Assembly (NCBI RefSeq): GCF_947489035.1
Contig: NZ_CANLCI010000001.1
Location: 62,001 to 126,000, forward strand
Length of the DNA stretch: 64,000 nt
Origin: an uncultured Ferrimonas sp.
Lineage (GTDB): Bacteria > Pseudomonadota > Gammaproteobacteria > Enterobacterales > Shewanellaceae
Reading direction: 5' to 3'
The notes beneath the pieces were generated by a model. The model saw only the letters and a list, made by a program, of their open reading frames with translations, had not been told where the DNA came from and did not search any database. This document shows, piece by piece, positions 54,833-62,768 of this stretch. Every line of letters starts with the position of its first letter. Position 1 is the stretch's first letter. Position numbers and translations under genes: made by a program.

Positions 54833-56125
54833 ATGAGCATTGATCTGCAATTTGATCGCGACCACCTATGGCACCCATACACGTCCACCACCAATCCCCT
54901 TCCCTGCTATCCGGTTGCCAGCGCCAAGGGCGTTGAGATTGTGTTAGAGGATGGCCGCCCACTGATTGATGGCATGAGCAGCTGGTGGAGCACCATTCAC
55001 GGTTACCAGCATCCGCAGCTGTCCGCCGCCGCCAAAGCGCAGATCGACACCATGAGCCACGTGATGTTTGGTGGCATTACCCACCAACCGGCAATTGAAC
55101 TGGGTAAGCACCTGATCGAGATGACCGATCCCAAGCTGAATAAACTGTTCTTGGCCGATTCCGGTTCGGTTGCCGTCGAAGTGGCGCTGAAAATGGCGCT
55201 GCAGTATCAACAAGGGATCGAACAGCCCCAACGCACTCAAGTGATGACCATTTTAGGCGGCTACCACGGTGACACCTTTGCTGCCATGAGCGTGTGCGAT
55301 CCAGACAATGGCATGCACAGCTTGTTCAGCAAGGTGTTGTCTAAGGCGCACTTTCTGCCACGACCAACCACACCCGTGGGGCAACCACTGAGCGCAGAAG
55401 ATGCCGACGCCTTAGCCCAAGGCTTCGCCCAACATGGCGACAGCTTAGCGGCGGTGATTGTCGAGCCCATGGTGCAAGGCGCCGGCGGGATGCACTTTTA
55501 TGGTGCCGCTTACTTGCAGCGATTACGCCAATTGTGCGATCAGCATGGGGTGATGCTGATTTTTGATGAGATCGCCACCGGCTTTGGCCGCACCGGCAAA
55601 CTGTTTGCCTATGAACACGCCGCGGTGGTGCCGGACATCCTTTGCTTAGGCAAAGCGTTAACCGGCGGCACCATGACCCTAGCCGCCACGCTGGCAACCG
55701 ATGCCGTTGCCCAAGGGGTGTGTGCCAGCGCCGCTGGGGTGTTTATGCACGGCCCCACTTTTATGGGCAACCCATTGGCCTGTGCCGTTGCCAGCGCCAG
55801 CATGGCGATTTTGCAACAAGGGGATTGGCAGCAGCAGGTGGCACAAATTGAACAACAGCTCAGCGAAGAGCTCGCCCCCTGTGCCGAGTTTGAGCAGGTG
55901 GCCGAGGTGCGGGTGTTTGGCGCCATTGGGGTGGTAGAGACCAAGCGAGCCGTCGACGTGGCCGTTATTCAACGTCACTTTGTGGAACAAGGCGTGTGGA
56001 TCCGTCCCTTTGGCAAGCTGGTGTACATCATGCCGCCCTACCTCATCAACTCAGCTCAACTGAGCCAGCTGACCAAGGCGCTGTCCACTACCTTGGCCAG
56101 AGCAGACGTTTACCAAACTAGCTAA
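54833..56125 (+). CDS. bioA: Adenosylmethionine-8-amino-7-oxononanoate aminotransferase
   Basis: A 430-residue class III PLP aminotransferase that makes diaminopelargonate. It has HLWHPYTSTTNPL near the N-terminus, DGMSSWWSTIHGY for substrate binding, LIFDEIATGFGRTG, and the PLP Lys in CLGKALTGGTMTLA. Divergent from bioB. The final eight bases overlap the end of the converging sirtuin gene. Confidence 0.95.
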   Translation: MSIDLQFDRDHLWHPYTSTTNPLPCYPVASAKGVEIVLEDGRPLIDGMSSWWSTIHGYQHPQLSAAAKAQIDTMSHVMFGGITHQPAIELGKHLIEMTDPKLNKLFLADSGSVAVEVALKMALQYQQGIEQPQRTQVMTILGGYHGDTFAAMSVCDPDNGMHSLFSKVLSKAHFLPRPTTPVGQPLSAEDADALAQGFAQHGDSLAAVIVEPMVQGAGGMHFYGAAYLQRLRQLCDQHGVMLIFDEIATGFGRTGKLFAYEHAAVVPDILCLGKALTGGTMTLAATLATDAVAQGVCASAAGVFMHGPTFMGNPLACAVASASMAILQQGDWQQQVAQIEQQLSEELAPCAEFEQVAEVRVFGAIGVVETKRAVDVAVIQRHFVEQGVWIRPFGKLVYIMPPYLINSAQLSQLTKALSTTLARADVYQTS

Positions 56126-56831
56126 GCAGCTGCCCCGCCAATATTTGCTCCACCACTTCCGGCACCAAGGTGCCGGCTTTGCCTTTGCGATGAAAATCAA
56201 ACTGGCTGTAGCGTTCCGTGGGGGCCAGATTGATCTCTAAGGTATCGGCACCGGCTTGATTGGCTTGTTCCACAAAGCCTGCTGCAGGGTAAACCGTGCC
56301 CGAGGTGCCAATCGCGATAAACAGATCGCACTTGGCCAATGCGTCGTAGGTACGATCCAGCCCAAAGGGCATCTCGCCAAACCACACCACATGGGGGCGC
56401 AACATCTGGCCAATGGCGCAGCAGGTGCACAGGTTATCGGCCCCAAAGGGCTGGGTAAGAGGAAACACCTGTTGGCTTTTGGGGCAGCGCCCCTTCACCA
56501 GTTCGCCGTGCATGTGCAGCACCGATTGGCTGCCACCGGCTTGGTGCAGGTTGTCGATGTTTTGGGTGACCAACAGCACCTCGCCATGAAACTGCTGCTG
56601 CAAACGCGCCAACGCCCGGTGGGCGGCATTGGCCTCAACCCCTTGTTGCAACTGCTGCCAACGTTCGTTGTAAAACCGCTGCACTAATTCGGGATTACGC
56701 CAATAACCCTCTGGGGTGGCAACGTCTTCAATTCGATGTTGCTCCCATAAACCGTCTTCAGCACGAAATGTTTTTAAACCCGATTCTGCCGAGATCCCTG
56801 CCCCGGTTAAGATCACAATCCGTTGATACAT
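56118..56831 (-). CDS. cobB: NAD-dependent protein deacylase (sirtuin, CobB-like)
   Basis: A 237-residue sirtuin that removes acetyl or succinyl groups from lysines using NAD. NAD-binding motifs are ILTGAGISAESGLKTFRAEDGLW and LLVTQNIDNLHQAGGS, the catalytic His is in VLHMHGELVKGRC, and further Cys (LCTCC) complete a zinc-like site. The FYNERW stretch supplies the Tyr and Arg that mark class III (desuccinylase-type) sirtuins. Its 3' end overlaps bioA by eight bases. Confidence 0.9.
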   Translation of the reverse strand: MYQRIVILTGAGISAESGLKTFRAEDGLWEQHRIEDVATPEGYWRNPELVQRFYNERWQQLQQGVEANAAHRALARLQQQFHGEVLLVTQNIDNLHQAGGSQSVLHMHGELVKGRCPKSQQVFPLTQPFGADNLCTCCAIGQMLRPHVVWFGEMPFGLDRTYDALAKCDLFIAIGTSGTVYPAAGFVEQANQAGADTLEINLAPTERYSQFDFHRKGKAGTLVPEVVEQILAGQLLS

Positions 56832-56986
56832 ACCGCCTTCACTTCCATTTAGCGCTAAATATTTGTGTTTTCTAGGTTATCGAATCTTCACCCTACAAAG
56901 CTAATGGTTTTAACTTGGCGCGAAGCTTCCTATAATGGCCGCTAGTAATTCTGGGGTGAATGGCCCACTAACGATTAGAGAGTACC

Positions 56987-57415
56987 ATGGCTGACGAGAA
57001 TCAGGCGTTAAAGAAAGCGGGGCTAAAAGTCACTTTGCCGCGCGTAAAGATCCTTGAGCTATTGCAGCGCCCCCAGAACCAGCACATCAGTGCCGAGGAC
57101 CTGTACAAGCTGTTGTTGGAGTCCGGTGAAGAGATCGGTTTGGCTACCGTGTACCGCGTATTAAACCAATTCGACGACGCTGGCATTGTTTCCCGCCACC
57201 ACTTCGAAAGTGGCAAAGCAGTGTTTGAACTGGCCAGTCAGCATCACCACGACCACTTAGTGTGTTTGGATTGCGGCAAGGTTATCGAATTCAGCGACGA
57301 CACCATCGAGCGTCGCCAAAACGAGATCGCGTTGAAGCACAACATCAAACTGACCAACCACAGCCTCTACCTGTATGGTCACTGCACCAACGACACCTGC
57401 GAGCACAACCAGTAA
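56987..57415 (+). CDS. fur: Ferric uptake regulator Fur
   Basis: A 142-residue iron-responsive repressor. A winged helix (LKVTLPRVKILELLQ, ISAEDLYKLL, GLATVYRVLNQF) is followed by the dimerisation and metal domain with HHHDHLVCLDCGKVIEF and the C-terminal Cys pair in HCTNDTCEH. It binds Fe(II) and represses iron uptake genes. GAGAG lies before the ATG. No Fur box was recognised in its own 155-base upstream gap. Confidence 0.96.
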   Translation: MADENQALKKAGLKVTLPRVKILELLQRPQNQHISAEDLYKLLLESGEEIGLATVYRVLNQFDDAGIVSRHHFESGKAVFELASQHHHDHLVCLDCGKVIEFSDDTIERRQNEIALKHNIKLTNHSLYLYGHCTNDTCEHNQ

Positions 57416-57433
57416 TTACGCAGCCGTCGTGAC

Positions 57434-57463
57434 CAAAAGCGTCGGTTTGTCCGGCGCTTTTTT
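57434..57463 (+). terminator. Terminator of fur
   Basis: AAGCGTCGG pairs with CCGGCGCTT (one G-U) around a short T-rich loop, followed by six T, about 20 bases after the fur stop codon. Confidence 0.85.
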
Positions 57464-57575
57464 GTCTCTGCCGTTTGGCCACAGCGCCAGTAGCATCCGT
57501 GTGCAACATCGCGTAACTTCATAGGATTCCATCGAAAGTCTGCCGTATTCGATCTCCCTTTTTCTGTGGGTACCT

Positions 57576-59177
57576 ATGGCAACGCATTACGATCACATCA
57601 TCATCGGCGCCGGTTTATCAGGCCTTGGCCTCGCCAGCCAGCTGAAACAGCAACGCCCCAACGACTCTTGGTTAATGTTGGAAGCCCGCGCCAACATAGG
57701 CGGCACCTGGGATCTGTTTCGCTATCCGGGCATTCGCTCCGATTCCGACATGTACAGCTACAGCTTCAGTTTTAAGCCGTGGCAACGCAGTGAATTTTTA
57801 AGCAGCGGCGAACGCATTCGCGCCTACCTTGCCGAGCTGTGCCAAGAACAACAGCTCCAGCCGCAGATCCAATTTAATCACAAGGTGCTTAGCGCCGACT
57901 GGAACAGCCAGCAACAGCGCTGGACCCTCACCGTGGCCCATCAAGGCCAACACCGGCAGTTGCACTGTAAGGTGCTGTTTAGCTGCGCCGGTTACTACAA
58001 CTACGCCCAAGGCCATCGGCCTAAGTTCAACGGCATTGAACAGTTTCAAGGGGTGGTGGCGGATCCGCAGCACTGGCCTAAAGACTTGGATCACCAACAC
58101 AAGCAGGTGGTGGTGATTGGCTCCGGCGCCACCGCCGCCAGCATCGTGCCAGAGATGGCCAAAACCGCCGCTCGGGTCACCATGTTGCAACGCAGCCCCA
58201 GTTACTTTTTCTCGTTGGCGGCCACCGATTGGAGCCACAAACTGCTGAAGCCACTGTTGCCCGCCCGTTGGCTGGCAAAGCTCACGCGTCACAAATACAT
58301 TTCGCTGGCACAAACCCTCTATTTTGTTTCCAAACAACTGCCACGGCTTAGCAAGGCGTTACTGCGCTTGCAAAACCTCAGCGCCCTACGCAGCCGCGAA
58401 TATCACCAGCGTCACTTTCAGCCCAACTACAACCCGTGGCAACAACGGCTGTGTGTGCTGCCCGATAACGATCTCTTTCACTGCATTCGCCAAGGCAAGG
58501 CGCAGGTGCTGACCGATGAAATTGATCACATCAGCGCCAACGAAGTGGTGCTGCGTTCAGGGCAACGGCTGCACGCCGACATTATTGTGCCCGCCACCGG
58601 GCTGAAACTGCAGCTGTGGGGCGGCATGACGGTCACCGTGGATGGCGTTGCCATCAACAGCGGCGACATGGTCGGCTACAAAGGGCTGATGTATGGCAAT
58701 GTGCCCAACTTCATCAATATTTTTGGCTACATCAGCGCCTCGTGGACGCTGCGCGCCGAGCTGAGCTACCAATACGTTTTCCGTTTACTCGAGCAGCTGG
58801 ATAACCACGACAGCCAACGCTTCTACCCCCACTGGCAACCGCAATCTCAGCCGCTGGAGCTGATGCTGAACCTCAGCGCGGGCTATGTGCAGCGCAGCGC
58901 CGACATACTGCCCAAACGGGGCCAACAATTTCCGTGGTGCAGCAGCGATCTGTACCGGGTTGATGCCCAGCAGCTGCGAAACAGCCCAATACAAGATGGG
59001 GTGTTGCAGTTTGAGCAGCACCGCGATCTGGCGGCGGCATTAACCGCGCAACAGCAATCCGGTTCCCAGCCCTTCAAGCCCACGGCGACAGAAGCGCAAG
59101 AAACCCGCACAGCGGCCACGGCAGCAACGGCAACCCACGCCCCCGCGCGCGCCCCAGCAGAGCCGATCGGCCGCTGA
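57576..59177 (+). CDS. FAD-dependent monooxygenase, Baeyer-Villiger type
   Basis: A 533-residue flavoprotein. The FAD-binding GAGLSGLGLASQL is at the N-terminus, FRYPGIRSDSDMYSY follows near 50, and the second Rossmann motif VVIGSGATAASIV is near 178-190. The Baeyer-Villiger fingerprint FxGxxxHxxxWP is recognisable at 157-168 but reads FQGVVADPQHWP, with Asp163 in place of His. The last 40 residues are Ala- and Thr-rich and probably disordered. The substrate is unknown; ketones or aldehydes are typical for the family. It stands alone after fur. Confidence 0.82.
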   Translation: MATHYDHIIIGAGLSGLGLASQLKQQRPNDSWLMLEARANIGGTWDLFRYPGIRSDSDMYSYSFSFKPWQRSEFLSSGERIRAYLAELCQEQQLQPQIQFNHKVLSADWNSQQQRWTLTVAHQGQHRQLHCKVLFSCAGYYNYAQGHRPKFNGIEQFQGVVADPQHWPKDLDHQHKQVVVIGSGATAASIVPEMAKTAARVTMLQRSPSYFFSLAATDWSHKLLKPLLPARWLAKLTRHKYISLAQTLYFVSKQLPRLSKALLRLQNLSALRSREYHQRHFQPNYNPWQQRLCVLPDNDLFHCIRQGKAQVLTDEIDHISANEVVLRSGQRLHADIIVPATGLKLQLWGGMTVTVDGVAINSGDMVGYKGLMYGNVPNFINIFGYISASWTLRAELSYQYVFRLLEQLDNHDSQRFYPHWQPQSQPLELMLNLSAGYVQRSADILPKRGQQFPWCSSDLYRVDAQQLRNSPIQDGVLQFEQHRDLAAALTAQQQSGSQPFKPTATEAQETRTAATAATATHAPARAPAEPIGR

Positions 59178-59188
59178 GGTAGCGCTTC

Positions 59189-59220
59189 AACCCGAGCCGC
59201 TGCTCAGAGGCTCGGGGGTT
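59189..59220 (+). terminator. Probable terminator after the flavin monooxygenase gene
   Basis: CCCGAGCC at 59191-59198 pairs with GGCTCGGG at 59209-59216 (ten-base loop), 14 bases after the stop codon. No T-run follows, so efficiency is uncertain. Nothing else was recognised in the remaining 220 bases before the next gene. Confidence 0.5.
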
Positions 59221-59439
59221 ACCCACTTGCTGTCTGCGACACACTTTCCGCACTGCATTGTGGGCCGCTTCCTTGCCCGATGGCTGGACTGGCTGGCGCA
59301 GACCGTGCGCGGCTGGAATCAAGCACAAAATTTCAACGACAAAGGTTGCAGCTTTGTTATCATCCCGTCGTGATCAGCGCTTCGTATTAGCTCGGTCGAT
59401 CACCTCAATCAATACACTCGAACAATTAGGACGTTTGAA

Positions 59440-62154
59440 ATGATGTTTGCCAAAACACTGCGCCTTAGCAGTCTCTCGTTAGCCATACTCGCCGGACTGA
59501 GTGGCTGTAGCAGCGATGATCCCGCCAACAGCGCGCCAGTGCTGAATGCCACAGCCACGCCCGCCAGCGTAGAGGAGCGCAGCAGCGCCACCTTCGCGGT
59601 TGATGCCAGCGACAGTGACGGCAACATCGAATCGATTCAGTGGCAACAAACCACAGGCCCAGCGGTTGATTTCAGTGTCAACGGCCAGCAGATCACCTTT
59701 GTCGCGCCAGAAGTGAGCGCCGACACCGCCATCGGGTTTGACGTCAGCGCCCGCGATAACAGCGGCGCCACCACCACCTTGGCGCTCGCCTCGACCATCA
59801 TTAACGTTAATCGCGCCCCAGTACTGGCGGCAACGCCGCTGGAAACCGAATTCAACCACGCCATCGAATTTACCCTCGCCGCCACCGATCCCGACGGCGA
59901 TGCGCTCAGCGCTGAGATCATCAGCCCACCCAGCAACGGGACGCTCACAGCATTAACGGGGCTCAGCTACCGCTACACCCCAGCCACCAACAGCATCGCC
60001 GCCGATGCAATCACCATTGCGATCTCCGATGGCGAACTCAGCACCAGCGCCGTTATCGCCATCGCCGTTATCGATTCCAGCGCGCCACAAGCCGTTAGCG
60101 TTACCCCCGCCAGCAGCGACGTGCGCGTCCCGCTTGATAGCCCCATCACCGTGCAGTTTGACGACATCATGCTGGCCGACAGCTTCAGCAATCGCGGCAA
60201 CGACTGCAGTGGCGCCATCCAAGTCTCAATGGACAACTTTACCCAGTGCGTTGCGATCAGCAGCGCCACGCTGCAAACGGATCAACAAACCCTTGAACTG
60301 AGCCTAAACGCGCCGCTGCAAGCGGATGCGCTCTACCAAATTAAGCTGACCGAGCAAGCCCGCAACTTCCATGGGGTGGCGGCCGAGCCCGCCTTAATCG
60401 GCAGCATCCGTACCGAATCGGCGGATCTGCACATTACCGAAGTGTCAGCGTCACGCTATTACAGCGACAACCGCTGGGTTGAGATCTACAACGGCACCAG
60501 CCGTGTGCTCGACCTGGCCGACTACGCCATTCGCAGTGGCAGCATCAATGAAGACAACAACAGCATCAACGACGTTGCCAGCTTCGCCCTAACAAGCAAA
60601 ACCATCGCACCGGGGGCATACATGGTGCTGCAAGGTCGATACTGGGATGGCTTCTGGCAATCGAGCGTGGCGGATTCCCCCAGCTTGCTGTTGATTGGCG
60701 ATGAAGAACAACGGGTGCGCCCCGCTTGGTGGGCAGACAGCTACGTGGAACTGACCGACAGCGACAACACCCGCACCATCGACTTTGTTCGCTGGGGCAG
60801 CAGCACCCAAGCGCCGTTAACTGCAGCGGCGTGGCCACATGCCGACAACGCCGTACAACTGGAAGAGTTGTTAGGCAAAAGTTTGGTGCGAGATCTCAGC
60901 AAAGCCGACAGCAACAGCGCCAGCGATTGGCGCTATGCCCAATTTATTACCCCCGCTGGCGACAACGACATCGACTGCAGCGACGATCTCGACCAAGACA
61001 ACATTCCCGATTGCGCTGAAACCGAAGGCGCAACCTTTGCAGGCTTGCCCCTGTATGAATGGGGCGCTCGCACCGGCGTAAAAGACATCTTCATTGAAGT
61101 GGATTACATGGAGAGCACCGATCCTGGGATCACCCCCCATCGGCGCGCCTTAGAGCGCGTGGTCGAGGCGTTTGCCGAACACAACGTGGCGGTGCACTTT
61201 GATGCTGGCAACCTGTTCCACAACGAAGATGGCCTTTCGCCGGCGGATTTTGATCTGGGCGGTGGCAACCAAGTTGATTTCTACCCACAAACCACCTTCG
61301 TCAGCAGCGCCGGATCCCCCAGCATTTTGGATCACAAGGCGCAGAACTTTGCCCTGCAACGTCGCCCCATCTTTCACTACCTGTTGATGGCCAACAGCCA
61401 ACTGGCCGATGGCTCTGCGGGATCGTCGGGGTTCGCCGAGATCTACGGCAACGATCTGATGGTCTCGATGGGGAACTGGGGCTTCACCATGGAAGAGGAA
61501 AGCGCCCGCAACAGCACCATTAACATGCAGGCATCCACCATCATGCACGAACTTGGGCACAATCTGGGCCTGCGCCACGGCGGCGACGTCAACACCAACG
61601 CCAAACCTAACCACCTCAGCATCATGAACTACCTCTATCAGCTGAATGGGTTACCGGAATTGGGGGAGCACGAAGCGGATCGTTACTTTGTTTACTTCCA
61701 TCACGGCATTGCCGCCTGCAACCCCGACGACATTGAGCTGATCAATGGCCCCACAGTGGCACCGGCGCAGTTCAACATGAGCTACTCCTCTGGCCTACTG
61801 CCCAGCATTGATGAAGCCTTAGTGGATGAAAGCCGCGGCTTAGGCCACGACAATTCCGATTACGTTGATTTCAACTGCAACGGCGTGGCCGGTGAAATGC
61901 TGACAAATTATGATGTTAACTTCGACGGTAACAGCACCGATCAACTGCACGATGTGGATGAATGGAGCCGCATTGATCTGCAATTCAGCCACTATTGGTC
62001 GGGCAATGTCAGCGGCAGCAGCCAATCTCGTCATCGCAGCAACGCCCTAAAAAGCCAAGACATCATGGCCAATGATCGCCAAGCCTTGATTGAAGAAGCC
62101 GCCCCATCAGCCCAGTTGCTGCAGATGATCCGTGCGTTGGCTCACCATGATTAA
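59440..62154 (+). CDS. Lipoprotein metallopeptidase of metzincin type with Ig-like and lamin-tail-like domains
   Basis: A 904-residue lipoprotein (lipobox LAGLSGC, Cys23). In order it has one or two cadherin/Ig-like domains (about 28-215), a Big_5-like domain (SDVRVPLDSPITVQFDD, about 220-325), a lamin-tail-like domain (DLHITEVSASRYYSDNRWVEIYNG, about 330-460), an acidic DxDxD stretch (about 509-525, possibly calcium-binding), and a peptidase with HELGHNLGLRHGGD from His703 and a Met-turn in LSIMNYLYQ. The HExxHxxGxxH site plus Met-turn define metzincins, so a zinc endopeptidase on the cell surface is inferred. It overlaps the following lipoprotein gene by eight bases. Substrate unknown. Confidence 0.8.
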   Translation: MMFAKTLRLSSLSLAILAGLSGCSSDDPANSAPVLNATATPASVEERSSATFAVDASDSDGNIESIQWQQTTGPAVDFSVNGQQITFVAPEVSADTAIGFDVSARDNSGATTTLALASTIINVNRAPVLAATPLETEFNHAIEFTLAATDPDGDALSAEIISPPSNGTLTALTGLSYRYTPATNSIAADAITIAISDGELSTSAVIAIAVIDSSAPQAVSVTPASSDVRVPLDSPITVQFDDIMLADSFSNRGNDCSGAIQVSMDNFTQCVAISSATLQTDQQTLELSLNAPLQADALYQIKLTEQARNFHGVAAEPALIGSIRTESADLHITEVSASRYYSDNRWVEIYNGTSRVLDLADYAIRSGSINEDNNSINDVASFALTSKTIAPGAYMVLQGRYWDGFWQSSVADSPSLLLIGDEEQRVRPAWWADSYVELTDSDNTRTIDFVRWGSSTQAPLTAAAWPHADNAVQLEELLGKSLVRDLSKADSNSASDWRYAQFITPAGDNDIDCSDDLDQDNIPDCAETEGATFAGLPLYEWGARTGVKDIFIEVDYMESTDPGITPHRRALERVVEAFAEHNVAVHFDAGNLFHNEDGLSPADFDLGGGNQVDFYPQTTFVSSAGSPSILDHKAQNFALQRRPIFHYLLMANSQLADGSAGSSGFAEIYGNDLMVSMGNWGFTMEEESARNSTINMQASTIMHELGHNLGLRHGGDVNTNAKPNHLSIMNYLYQLNGLPELGEHEADRYFVYFHHGIAACNPDDIELINGPTVAPAQFNMSYSSGLLPSIDEALVDESRGLGHDNSDYVDFNCNGVAGEMLTNYDVNFDGNSTDQLHDVDEWSRIDLQFSHYWSGNVSGSSQSRHRSNALKSQDIMANDRQALIEEAAPSAQLLQMIRALAHHD

Positions 62155-62674
62155 GGCCCTGATTAGCGCACTGCTGCTCATCATCCTAAGCGCTTGCCAA
62201 GGGCAGCAACTGCCACAAGACGTTGTTGTCGCGCCGTGGTCACTGCAGCATGGCGTGCTGCGTTACCACGACACCCCAGTAACGTGGCAACTGCCCGCCC
62301 CAGCGGTGTGCGAGCAGTGCCAGCTGAGCCAACAGGTGCGGCGCCACCCCGCAGGGCCAACCACACGCTACGAACTGCGCCAAGGGGGGGAAGTCCGAGC
62401 CATCAAGGCGCACACCTACCTGCCTTGGGTGGAACTGATCAATGGCCATCAGCGGCTGCGCTTTAAGATCAGCCAAGCTGCAGGCAGCCAAGCATTTACC
62501 CTTACGGTAGAAGGCCGCGACTACGCCATTGCCCCAGCAACCGGTTTTCACTTTAGCTACCAGAACCGCCATTATGAGATCTGGTTTGAACAGCTGCTCA
62601 AACGCCAGCCCAGCGCCAATTACAGCGCCGAGCAGCCGCAGTTTGAGATGAAATACCTGCTGTTAAGTCGCTAA
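62147..62674 (+). CDS. Lipoprotein of unknown function coupled to the metallopeptidase
   Basis: A 175-residue lipoprotein, signal MIKALISALLLIILSAC (lipobox Cys17). The mature part is mainly beta, with a Cys pair in CEQCQLSQQ near 55-58. The ATG at 62147 overlaps the end of the peptidase gene by eight bases, which implies coupled translation. A GTG at 62132 is rejected because it would add residues before the signal peptide. No family recognised; it may assist, anchor or inhibit the peptidase. Confidence 0.7.
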   Translation: MIKALISALLLIILSACQGQQLPQDVVVAPWSLQHGVLRYHDTPVTWQLPAPAVCEQCQLSQQVRRHPAGPTTRYELRQGGEVRAIKAHTYLPWVELINGHQRLRFKISQAAGSQAFTLTVEGRDYAIAPATGFHFSYQNRHYEIWFEQLLKRQPSANYSAEQPQFEMKYLLLSR

Positions 62675-62726
62675 GGCACACTGCTGGTATGTGGCGCGCA
62701 GCTTTGAGCTCAGGCCAAAAACGCAA

Positions 62727-62758
62727 ATAAAAACGAGCGCCCTAGGGCGCTCGTTTTT
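62727..62758. terminator. Bidirectional terminator between the lipoprotein and cytochrome genes
   Basis: A 26-base perfect palindrome centred near 62743/62744 with core GAGCGCCCTAGGGCGCTC, flanked by A and T runs. Confidence 0.9.
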
Positions 62759-62768
62759 GTTACCGCGG

